The notes beneath the pieces were generated by a model that was given only the letters and a program-made list of their open reading frames with translations, ran no database searches and had not been told where the DNA came from. From positions 4,108,826 to 4,172,825 of the forward strand of contig CM024187.1 of the NCBI GenBank assembly GCA_013433145.1: 64,000 nucleotides of DNA, in the 5' to 3' direction. Positions 15,016 to 26,974 of this stretch are shown here, piece by piece. The translations under genes were made by a program, and so were the position numbers. Origin of the DNA: Ascaris suum (taxonomy: Eukaryota; Nematoda; Chromadorea; Rhabditida; Ascarididae). Numbering within the stretch: position 1 is the stretch's first letter; each line of letters begins with the position of its first letter.

Positions 15016-15206
15016 GATCACCTCTTAAAACCTCCTTATAAATCTACGTTCTAAATCTAAATCTACTCTTAAAACTTCCCAGGTTTGAGCTTAACTGAGG
15101 AGAAGTTAAAGGAGGAGTTGAAAGAGGCCGTCCAGGTGTAATTGGAATAGTACGTTCGGAACGGTTGCATCAAGAATGTAGATTTATAAAGAGGTTGTAA
15201 TGATCA
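15016..15206. mobile_element. Inverted-repeat (MITE-like) element, about 190 bp
   Basis: The left arm (15,016-15,052) contains GATCA and then ACCTCCTTATAAATCTACG. The right arm (15,173-15,205) is its reverse complement with about two mismatches in the 23 bases nearest the centre, and with a small indel before GATC. The interior is non-coding and purine-rich on one side (GAGGAGAAGTTAAAGGAGG). No obvious target duplication. It is a foldback element of unknown superfamily. Confidence 0.5.
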
Positions 15207-16625
15207 CAAATACAAACACTGAAGGTCCTGTTTCCTTGAGACGTTATTGGCAATATAAGAAATTGCAAGTAGATATATTTCAACACAAACTGATGTAATA
15301 TTTTTTACGCCGATATTTCAATAACTACAATTGATGCGAAAAGTTCCACATATTTCCGCAAAGACAACAACACAACAAATGTTCGTGCTGCATGTGGCAT
15401 AGCATTAAATGAGTTTCTTATGAATTATGAGCAAGCTGCGCTTGTTTTACGGAACTTTTTTGAAATTCTTAACTATTGAGGAACGAGATGAAGTTGGATG
15501 AGGCAAAAAAGGATATAGAACGATGAGAAGCATAAAAGTAAGGAAGAGCGGTGTGTCGGCTTGCGGCCGCAAAACGCCTTTTGCGCGTTTCAAATGCTCA
15601 CTCCTTTATAGTATTAATTTGAAAGTGCAAGCTCTCCTGTAAATTAAAATCGCTTCATTGCAGGCACTTGAGCAAGCGTTGAGTCAATTTTTCAAAACAT
15701 GCTGCTGCTCTCGGCTTACTCGCTACTGAGTCTACGTCGCCATTCAGCGCATTTTTCTAAAGCTCTTATTTAGTGCATCACAATGCCGTAAGCTGTTTCG
15801 TTGAGTGTTTAACCGTTATTTTCTTTGCCGCGCTATCCCACTTGATGAAATAAGAAAATGCATTTAACCAGCGCAATTTTGGCTTCCGATATATTCCATA
15901 AGACGTATTATTCTTACAAGGTAATAGCTGCATGAGCAGAGCATTGATTCACAAAAGACTATGGATTTCAGGTATGCGCTACACTTCAAGGCAGATACTT
16001 CTTCCTTGTTGAAACAGATTGTCGAAGGCTGCAAACATCTCCCCGATGAAAGAACGATATATTTCTTCAATGAGATGTTGAAACTTTGCTGAACAGAATT
16101 CCCAGACTTGCAGAGTACTTCTAAGCGCCAGCTATCGGTCACTGAAAGAGTTTTGCTTGACGAAGGACCGGAAGAGAGATGATGATAGGATTAGTATTTC
16201 AAAACAAGTTGCACTTAGAAACCCTTATCAAGCAATTTTGATTCCTAGATATCATAGAGATCATTCTACAGTGGCGTAAATTTGCACATATTGAAGAGTT
16301 GTATTTTCGCGAATATTCTTGCGAACTGCTGCATTTTGCTTACTGCTGCTGATCGATCAAAAATTGTCCGGAATGAATGCAAATATTTGTACGCGCAAAG
16401 AAATGAACGTTCTTAGCATTAATGCAGTGCAATATTCGACTCAAATGGATGCGTAGTGTAATTTGCAGATGCACGCCGGTGATGTGCTTTCCTAAAGCAT
16501 AGCTGATAATAAATTCACTAACTTACATGCTGTAATTCTCCTCGCAAATCTAAATATCGCTCTATAGAAAGTTATGAGATTTAAATATGTGCTTGATTTT
16601 GAAATATTATTCGCGAATGCACACA

Positions 16626-16662
16626 GATGGAAGAACTTAAAGTTGAAATAAGTTCTTCCATC
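16626..16662. repeat. Hairpin with perfect 14-bp arms
   Basis: GATGGAAGAACTTA (16,626-16,639) and its exact reverse complement (16,649-16,662) flank the 9-nt loop AAGTTGAAA. The strand is undetermined and no gene adjoins it. Confidence 0.8.
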
Positions 16663-17280
16663 GATAGAAAGTGGCGAATTAGCGTAAAATCGCCATCATA
16701 CCAGCGGCATTCATTACGCTTGCTGTTATCTTCACATTACAATGAAAAAAAAATCATATGTTTGGATACTAACCATCCAGTGAAAGCCAATCATTCCAAG
16801 CTGAACAAGAAGTAAAAACAAACTCTTGGCGTCATTAAACCATTCAACAATATGCAATCATTGCTAATAAAGTAGAATTTCAAAGAAAAAAGACCCACAA
16901 AGGTTTACAGAAGAGTGGAAGTGTATTTATTTCCTCTTTATGGCATTTACATGAACCCACGAAAAACGCAAGCCTCCTACCCAATATAGACCCACCTCAA
17001 AATTCAAAACCTAAAGATCAGCAGTTTTTGCAATCAGTGAGTTGTTTCGCAAAATTTCGATCAGATAGATTGAGTTAAAATATTTGAGACGATGTTTTAT
17101 GCTCTCACACTTGATTAATGAAAAATTTTTACTGGTTGGAGAAATTTTTGAAAGCAAACGAGTCGTAGATACGAAAAAAAGGCAAAATGTAATAATTCGC
17201 AGCGATCAAAATATCAAATAGAAGGATAATTTTTTCAGCTCTGCACTATTCTAGTCATGCGTTGGACCTGATACAGTGCC

Positions 17281-17305
17281 GATCACATGCTTTGAAAGCA
17301 TGATC
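17281..17305. repeat. Near-palindrome
   Basis: GATC-AC-ATGCTTT is mirrored by AAAGCAT-GATC, 11 paired positions with a 2-nt bulge. Could be a dimeric protein site or chance. Confidence 0.5.
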
Positions 17306-19217
17306 ATCCGTCGTCTTCAAAAAGCTTGAAACCTTCAAAACTTTGAAATCAATTCCCTTTCCATTCCCTTCCTCTTCTTCAGACAAACTCGAGAAATCCT
17401 GTTTACGAGACTGCTATCTAGCACTTGAAGCATACAGCATTAAACATTCATCGACACTATTAAAGTAGCATCACCAAAGTGCACAGCTTAGTGAATTCAA
17501 AGCTGATAATCAATTCGTAGTAAACGATGAACAAATCGTTATTCATTGGGCAACACTCAGCGAATTGAAAGTTTGCACATAAACGTCTCCCCTAGCTATC
17601 CATTTCAAAAATCTTCGGCAGCTATCGGCTGCGGCTATCTTCTAATGCGCTTTTTCTTAATAAATTTTGAATTTTCGTTCATCGGAAATTGGAATCAAAT
17701 GCAAAACAATGAACGTATTGATTTAGCAAAAAGATCAATAGAAAATATAGCAGTCTATCATTCTCGGTATTTAGTAAATGCGCAAGCTTTATTAAGACAT
17801 GAAATTAACTATTATCTTGTTCGAACTTTCTCTTAAGAATCAAAATTTTCACAGAATATTTCCACGAACTTTCATTCTTTCTTATGCGTGTTAAGGAGCA
17901 CAGATTTTGTGCTCAGAAAACTCAGATTTTGTGAATCTATAGGACATATTCACTTCATTTACTCTATAGACAATACTAGTTTCTAATAGTTCGCTGCTTA
18001 ATTACACTAGTGGCATATTTTGTAGATGGACGATATAAATGGCCACTGCGCCAATTGCAGAAACGTTTGGGATGGAACTAGAATACTTACAGTGCACTAG
18101 TAACAACCAACGAATTTTGCAAATGAACAGTTGTCATAGCAGGGTAGTGATAACGATGCTGTGCCCTCAACAGCTGTAATATGCATAAAAGACCTCTTGC
18201 AATATCCGAAAATTTTCAGCTGAGATTTCAACATTTTTATCGGTGGACTGCTTCTAATAAAAAGAAGGCTCTACATTTGACGTTCACCTAGTGACCAAAC
18301 AGTTGCGTTTTCTCTACGCAAGAAATGATTGACAGCGCAAATGGTGAATTTGCCTCTAGAGTTTTATGGTGAGCATTTGTGATGCTAGAATGTCACTTGC
18401 AACCTCAAGCAAGAATCAAATCCTAGGCGCATTAGTTAAGGTACATTATTTAAGTGAAACTGCTTACTAAGGCAGACTTATTGCCATCTTTTTTTCATAC
18501 TTGCTCATGCTGATATGCTGGTGATTGCAGACAAGTTGTTATCATTGACTTAAATGAAATGATTCAATGACTACAGGTCTGCATCAAAAATGACAACATT
18601 TCACGACTCCACAAGCAGATTATATTGTACGATGATATAATGTCAATAGTATGTCTTAAGCCAAGCAGATAAAATGAACAACTCTTGTGTCTAGACAATG
18701 GGGTCTCACTGAAATTTGTTCGCATGTATCAGCTGAAGTTCTTATCTGGATGGGTTGGTCACGTGAGGAGTACGTTGTAGGCATTTCGTTTTCTCTTCAG
18801 GGACGCGCAGTCAAGAGAAGATACGCTGCGGTAAGATAATTAGACAATTTAAACCAGATGAAAGCTGTTTTGGGAGGCGTTTCAACGGAAAAAACAAACA
18901 ATGTTGATTGAGGAAAACAAATGTTCAAGTGAAACAAAGCCCAAGCCTATTTCAATACACTGATCGACACAATGCTGTCACATGTGGGTGTGCTGGAAGG
19001 CGACAGCTGGTGACAATGAACTTTTTATCAACTTCACATTTTGCTGCGTAACTTTTGCACTGAAGAAATAATACTATTTTCATAATGATGTTGTAATGAT
19101 TCCCATGCTTAAAGAGGCAGTTCAGATAGCTCACCCATTAGGAACAGCGAAATTAGTGGCTATGAAGAAGCAGGAAACCCAATTGTAGCCAAGTGCAGTC
19201 CATAAACGGCCACTCGC

Positions 19218-20520
<1,303 letters not shown>

Positions 20521-21156
20521 CGCAATCTTGGCGAGCAGTGGCTTGTCGAGATTGCGTTCAGGTCGCTATCGCTGCACATTGAAGTGTTTGAAAACCGCAT
20601 ATTTACACTTCCCGATGTCGCATTTCTCAAATTCAATGGCTTTACGAGCTCTTCGACAACCGCATCCCTTCCCTCTCCCATCCCCCCCCCCCCGCCCACA
20701 CTTTTCTTTGCCTTGCTCTGCAAAGAGTTAATTGGAAGTCTTTATCAGGATACAAGAAATGCAGTGAAGACTTGTACCATCAGAGAGGCAGCTTGTTTAT
20801 CATCAGGTCCACCATTTCAAATGCTTTTTCGAGAATCCACCGCTTATAACAAATGCATTAATGAAATTTTCAAACAAAATGTCTTGACGACGTATTTTCA
20901 TACAACTTTACAAGAAGAACCTATAGGCAAGAGAGCAAACTATGTATCTCGACATAGTAAAAGGCGAAAAAGTTTTCCACGTAGCCAAATGCATCATCAT
21001 ATTGGAGTCGTAACAACGCTAACAAAAAACACAATTCCTTTGCTGGGACATATAGCGAAAATTTATGCTCTCATAGAGTATTTTAGATATGCGCTTTTTG
21101 CAACAAATGAACCATCGTACTCACATACAAGAGAACTTACTGCAGAACTAATGTAA
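20521..21156 (+). CDS. Unrecognised 211-codon open frame, possible exon
   Basis: The longest stop-free frame not made of a simple repeat. It runs from just after a TAA at 20,518 to a TAA ending at 21,156. There is no ATG at its head (a GTG lies at 20,584), so if real it would be an internal or 3' exon. The first third lies in the G+C-rich island; the C12 tract makes a Pro-rich segment (residues near 50-57). The rest is mixed and hydrophilic with a basic patch (SRHSKRRKSF) and no motif I know. A rough estimate puts a frame this long at a few hundredths expected by chance in the window, so it deserves a check. Codon use is not clearly biased. Confidence 0.25.
   Translation, partial: RNLGEQWLVEIAFRSLSLHIEVFENRIFTLPDVAFLKFNGFTSSSTTASLPSPIPPPPPTLFFALLCKELIGSLYQDTRNAVKTCTIREAACLSSGPPFQMLFRESTAYNKCINEIFKQNVLTTYFHTTLQEEPIGKRANYVSRHSKRRKSFPRSQMHHHIGVVTTLTKNTIPLLGHIAKIYALIEYFRYALFATNEPSYSHTRELTAELM
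20664..20700. repeat. Pyrimidine tract with C12
   Basis: Twelve C at 20,682-20,693 inside a C+T-rich stretch. It lies within the longest non-repeat open frame, where it encodes a proline run. Confidence 0.9.
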
Positions 21157-22189
21157 TTGAATCCGGTAAATAAACTGTACAGTTCTCTCTTTCTGTGAAG
21201 CCTTTTCATACTGGACACAAAAAGTGTGCACGCGAATAACGCTTGCTGCACAGGTGAGTTTTCTTCGTGACTGATAAATAAAAACACTTTCGACGTTTTC
21301 TTTACTTCTGATTGCCGTTAAAGTCACTCTACCGCGTTTCGATAAAGCTTCGGCACAGTAATATACGACTTTATTTCTCGATTTTATGCTCACAATTGTC
21401 ACATCGTTTATCATATTTGTCTTCATAGAGAAATTGAAGCATTTAGCGATAAAAAACGGAAAAGTAAACAAATGTTTTCTTGATAAATGTATGTAATTTC
21501 TGAAATTGCTATGACTGCACTTTGTCAGCTTACATGTACCTTAAATCCCAGTGCGTATCGTTCAAAGCGCTTATGTAATGCGCGTTCACTTTCCGGCGTT
21601 CAGCTAATTTCTCTGGGGAACTACAAGGAGAATACTTTCAATATCAAACATCATAAATTTAAACGGCAAATCGAGCTGCCGTTAAACCTACATATGTTTT
21701 AAAGGTTCTAAAATGTGTCTAATGGCCTATTGAAAAGGAAGGTAGCACCGTTTTGCTGCAGAACTACTGAGCTTTTTTTTCTCGCATATCTTTCTACAGC
21801 TAACGAAAATTCTAATCTCGTAAACGGGCTCCCAAAAACCTGTGTAAAGCTTCCGCGTTGTCGCGCTCCTTAACCGTATTCAGAAAACTGCATTTTCCTA
21901 TAATATATTAAACACAGAACGGTTGCTAGAGCATACGATACAATCATACTCGAATTTTAATAGTCGTGAATTTCTTTTTCAAAGCCCCGTTTTTATATAT
22001 AGCGCTAAATTTTCATGGCTCCACTAGCGACACAGAAGGAAAACACCAACAGACAGATCCAAGGTATCCGAGAAGACGAAAGGATTCCGTATACGACCGA
22101 TGACATGGCTTCACATGCTGACTTTAAATGTCACTTGGAGAGAGCCTGTTGACAAAAGTTAATCACTCTTCAGCAAATTGTTAAGTAAC
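21157..22189. other. No gene recognised
   Basis: Anonymous sequence between the long open frame and the G+C-rich island. Confidence 0.55.
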
Positions 22190-22490
22190 CTTGGCGTGGA
22201 GAATGACACGCCGCCTTAATCCTAGTAATCCGAGTGAAATAGGTTCAAAGCTGGAAGCACGGTGGAATTGAGCACGTTGTGGATTGAAGTTTGAGCGCAC
22301 GAATTCTGGATGGCAACAACGGTGGAATTCGGTAATGCTCGCTGTGCGGGCCCAAGTGCGGTCGTTTAATGAAAGCGCCCTTGAGTGGCCGAACACATTC
22401 GAAGACATTTATTCTAATGAAATCTGAAGGCAGCCGGCGAAGCGACAACGCTCGCTCCAACCCTTCGGATCTCGAGCATTCGTTTTTTCA
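22190..22490. promoter_or_regulatory. G+C-rich island, function unknown
   Basis: About 48% G+C by hand count per 60-base line, against roughly 35% nearby. It holds a GGCGTG...CACGCC stem at its left edge (about 22,193-22,213) and CGGTGGAATT twice. Overlapping 70-100 codon frames exist on both strands and none resembles a known family. Could be an exon, a promoter or a conserved non-coding element. Confidence 0.35.
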
Positions 22491-25400
22491 TCAAGATAAA
22501 CTTTCAAGCAAGGCTTTGAATGTGCGCAGAGTATGCTCAACAATATTTAATAAAAAAGCTTCAAAAAAGACTCCAAATACATCCAGTTTTCAGGAAAACC
22601 TGCAGATAACAGATAGGAGAACAGGGGGATGTATGAAAGAGCATCATTCGACCGCAAATTCTACCTAAATCAAGCATTTCAACGAGTGAAAATTGGTAAA
22701 ACTACGATATACTTATTATCCAAACATCTTCGACGTTTTTTTCGATGACCATGAATACCGCTCTTAGCTTTTTTAAACTGCATGGTTTGCTTTGAGATTA
22801 TTGTACTATCAAGCAATGCACATCGCAGTCGTCTACGTCATTTTTTCTCATCTTTTAAGCTGAACAAGAGAAAAGATTCAGTCTCCAAGCGAGAAATCGC
22901 TCATTTTGTCAACTCAGATCTGCGCCTTTCTCCCATTTATTTTTCACCTGTTTCAATCTTCTTCTTCCTGTGATCAAAGGTTAAAAAAATACTCATTAAT
23001 GTTGATTGGAATAACGCAAAAGAAAACATATCATTCAATATTATTTGCTATAGCAAAATAAATGCACTTATCGTTCGCTCGTTACATATGCGCCTTAAAA
23101 CGTTTCAGCTTCAACAAGCGAATCTACCGCCATAAAAGTACCAAAACGTACTTCTCACTAAGTGTTTCCTTTCTATTCCAACGATTAGATGAAAGTGCTT
23201 AAGATGAAAAGACAAATAAAAGAATGGAATGGACGTTGTTATCTGAATGTCTGAACATGATATTATCTGAATGAGTATCATGTATATGGAACATCATGGT
23301 GCCATATATCAGTACATATTTCCTATTTATTTTCATCATATAAATCTCACTCCCGTAGAATAATATCGAACTGCACAATTGCACATTTGCCAATCTACAA
23401 CAGTAGCAAAGTTAAGAAAGTCCAACAAGCATAAAGAGTCTTTTACTTAGCAAAACTTTTCTATTCTAGACGATTTCGAACTCTGAGCTTCATAGGAGTT
23501 CGTTATCTGTCACCATGCGAGCGAGTTGGATTGACGAGTTTAAACTCCTTACGAATGACATTCCTGGAAAAAATGTTTTGTTTAGAGATCACAGCAGCTC
23601 TCATTATTTACGCTGTTCTCAGAAAAAATAAGTGCTAATTGGCGTCGCAAACTTATGCAAAAGCTAACAAATAGCAAAGTAATAAGGAACTAAAATAAAC
23701 ATGCAATTTATTTCTGCGTTTCTTCCACCCTTGATTTCAAGTAGCGTACAAATATTCCGTTGGATAGACACCGCTCCGATTTGCTAGTATTCCTAACCTC
23801 TCCCGTTTTTCATTCAATTTTTGTGGTTTAGTTTATCAGCGGAGGATTTACGTTGATACTGCAAAATTGTGTTCCCATGGACGATTTATTTCGGACTTGC
23901 AAACAATTTTTTCCGGCGGACAACACTAGTCAACAGGTTTATTTTTACAAGCAACTAAAAAAATGCTAAGCACTAAATACAACACAGCATTAAAGGAGCA
24001 AAGTTCGATGGAGCAATGTGGCTGCAGTTTTATGACTCTAAAAGTGCTAATAGGAGTTGTACAAATCGGCCAAGTTTTCAAAATTCAACACGATAAGGCG
24101 AAAATGCTCAAAACGAAGCCAATCAAAATGTTTCCGAAGTGTGAATTTTGCTCGCTTAGCAAATAATTAAACACTGTTGCGTCCCATAGACGTTAATGCG
24201 AAATAACTGCGCGGTCTATAGGATAAAAAACGCACTCCGAATAAACAAAACCTTCGTCTTATATGAGAGTGATTCTCTGAACGGTCCTATCTCGGCCAAC
24301 TTTGCGCCTCAGAAAATCTCATACTCAATTTCACAAAGATACGCTTATCCAGTATATGGCAAGAAAGAGGGAAGGCTGCTGCTTTCAAACTAAAGATAAA
24401 TAAATCTGTCATATATAAGCTATACACCATAGGTCTTTTCGTAACTTTGGGTTTCGGATTTAAAGCATCGTGACTTACTTGCCTTATGATAGACCCGCAC
24501 AAATTCTAGGTGAACAACGAAGTAAATTTTTAGGGAAACATAGGTAACCCCTTAAGAGTGTTTTGCTCGTTAGAAGTTATGCCGATACATTCCATCTGAG
24601 GTGCCTAAGCCCCATGTCAAAGAATGCTCGAAAATTCTCGGCTCACTGTTTAGATTCGAGTGCGTATTATTATCATATTGTATTTTGATTTTGACTGTTT
24701 CAAGTGCGGCAGTTTTTCAATCGCAGATACTCTGTTGCATTGGTTCTTTAGATACACTGTGTTACCGTTTTCAAAGACCGTCAAACCGGAAACCTCACAC
24801 CTTGAATCGAATACAGCAAATAGGTTGAAAAACAATACTTAAAGCAAGAAAAATAAATGGGAAAAGAGCCAACAGAGAGAAAATTGAAAGGACGCTTTTG
24901 TGATGAAAGTTTTCCACAAAGAACCGGTATGGTTAAAAAAAGTCGCCGAATATAATGCTAAGGAAATAACCAGACATAGTGGGATCGACAGAGTGTGCAA
25001 TATGTTTGTCTTATCTGAAACCTGTACAACTTGCATACCAATTGTTATCGCTACTGTTCTCGATTGAAGCGGCTAAGTTTACCTTGTTCATTTTCAGCAA
25101 GGTAGACTTTTTTCACTTACTATCAACCTGCCTCTTTCTATTGTACAACTATCTTCGAAAAGCTGCTTTAAATTTTTCCTCTTCATTCATCGTTTGGTGG
25201 ATCATTACCGCAGTGAAAAATTATGTTGCAAAAAAAATTTTCCTGGTAAATTGCATCCATTATGGAATTATTGTTGAGCATCGATTAGATTGCCGATAGT
25301 TGCCACTATGCTAGATATTTTTGAAACACGCTCGCTTCATAAACCAAGCATATCAATGCGTACTAGTAAATAAAAATGTTTGGCGATTCTATAAAAGGGT

Positions 25401-26345
25401 TAGTACAAATTTCACACTCACATATCTTATGTTACACGTTCGCTACTGGTCGCTGAAAGCGTTTCGTGACACCGAAATTATAACGACTGCATCACACCGA
25501 ATGACACGAAGCTAACAACACTTCCATACAGGAAGCTCTTCACGACTACGGCGCTATGTTGAGCAGCTTTAAATAATGCGTATTATATATGAAACGCTTC
25601 TTAAGAGATAAATGCTAGTTACGACGATATTTCTTTTCAGCTAATCAAATGAAACTTTATCGATAAGATTTTGTCTAACCTTAGAATAGATCCGCTCTCA
25701 TACTGTTGATGACACGATGGTTTTATGCAATAAACTAATAATCTGCTAAACAAGTAACGTTCGAATATTTGGGACGAAAATGATAGATGAGATAGATATA
25801 CATCATAAGAGACGATAATATTTTTAAAGACAACGTGAATTCAACGTGAATAATATATCGTGAGGACGGCCGATAGTTATATGATTCCCATTGATGTTCA
25901 TTATATTTGGGAATAATTTTTCACTACTTTATCATCGAAAAACCTGTAAACCACGCTAAGATGATCATTGATCCACAAAAAACACTGATAAATGAGCGAA
26001 AACAACGTTAATGAGCATTTTTTGAATGAAGTCGAAAGAACGCTGAGTTGTAGGTGCCAACAATTCTAGCGTGCTGATCATAGCTGCTTTATCGCTCGCA
26101 TTTAATATGCGAAAAAATTTGTCTTCTAATTGATGAACTGATACACTTAATGATTTAGATGTTTCGTAGTGTAATAGACAGATCCTTAACGTATCATTTA
26201 GACAGACTTGCAACAAAGTTTCTATACTGGAGATTAGCTATCGTTTGTCTTTCTTAATAACATGATGTGAATGAAACTGGCATTCTGTGAAAACTAGTGG
26301 AACGAAGGACATGTGTGAAACCCTTCACAACTGACAACCAAAAAA
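22491..26345. other. No gene recognised
   Basis: Chance-length frames only. The hydrophobic 106-codon frame at 24,979-25,299 (plus) is rich in Phe and Leu because of T-rich DNA. Confidence 0.6.
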
Positions 26346-26349
26346 AATT

Positions 26350-26445
26350 GTTCGGCCATCACTGAAAACTTTGTCCTTAGATAGGGGTAAACCCACGACT
26401 TCTTGTTTGATGAGCAAGTGCCCTGTCGCTTAGCTATCGCGAATG
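26350..26445 (-). mobile_element. tRNA-derived SINE-like copy 1
   Basis: On the minus strand a pol III A-box-like TAGCTAAGCGACAGGG (26,421-26,436) is followed 26 bp later by a B-box-like GGGTTTACCCC (26,384-26,394). A non-tRNA tail GGACAAAGTTTTCAGTGATG then follows (to about 26,350). From GCACTTGC to the tail it aligns almost base for base with the plus-strand copy at 26,491-26,615, so the tail is shared. The cloverleaf is not intact (weak T stem, no acceptor stem), so it is a retroposed relic and not a working tRNA. Confidence 0.55.
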
Positions 26446-26490
26446 CTGCCACTGGTCATTATTCTTTACTTAGGTTTGCGACCACTGAAA

Positions 26491-26615
26491 GCGTCCGTTG
26501 TAGCTCAGCAGTCAGTAGAATTTTTCCCGCAATAAGTCGCTGATGCAGCACTCGCCCAACAAACGATAGGTCTCAAGTTTGCCTCTGTCTGCGGACAAAA
26601 TTTTCAATGCTGGTC
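26491..26615 (+). mobile_element. tRNA-derived SINE-like copy 2
   Basis: An A-box-like TAGCTCAGCAGTCAGTAG (26,501-26,518) is closer to a canonical tRNA than in copy 1. A B-box-like AAGTTTGCCTC follows at 26,575-26,585, and then the shared tail GCGGACAAAATTTTCAATGC (26,591-26,610). The GTCCG at 26,493 can pair with CGGAC at 26,592-26,596 like an acceptor stem. About 30 extra bases lie between the A box and the region shared with copy 1. The two copies point away from each other, separated by about 45 bp. Confidence 0.55.
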
Positions 26616-26910
26616 ATATAAAAGCTATGATCTAAGTTTGAACCGGAGCAAAATAGTTGGTCGTAAAATTTAACATCAATAACTATGTGTTTGCAAAAGA
26701 AAGTTATTTGGAAAAAATGATGCGTTGAATGAAAACGAACTTGTGACAGAGTGAAGCTTTTGGACTGAATAATGAAGTATCTGATGGCTCTAGCTTCTTT
26801 TTACGACTAACGAATTCTTTTACAGGAAATAAATCATTAAAAAATTCAGCTCTCGTCTAATTCCGATGAAATGGTGAGAGGCCAGCCGTGAAAATTCACC
26901 GAAGATATGA

Positions 26911-26972
26911 GTTATTCCGCACTCATCCATAAAAAAACGGTCGCTTTTTTGTATGGATGAGTGCGGAATAAC
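26911..26972. repeat. Hairpin with perfect 20-bp arms
   Basis: GTTATTCCGCACTCATCCAT (26,911-26,930) is exactly complementary to 26,953-26,972. The stem continues with one A-T pair, one mismatch and about five A-T pairs, leaving a loop around CGGTCGC. Total length is 62 nt. Perfect arms in otherwise decayed DNA mean a recent foldback or selection on pairing. The size is that of a small pre-miRNA, but the lack of bulges is more like a foldback element. No promoter or conservation evidence is available. Confidence 0.8.
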
Positions 26973-26974
26973 GA

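Larger units (their letters stand above)
15207..19215. other. No gene recognised apart from listed hairpins
   Basis: Holds the 16,626 hairpin and the 17,281 palindrome. Open frames (for example 17,546-17,836 plus) have no known motif. Confidence 0.6.

Noticed and set aside
24979..25299. 106-residue hydrophobic frame resembling a membrane protein
   Set aside because: T-rich DNA gives Phe/Leu-rich translations by default; no motif or splice support.
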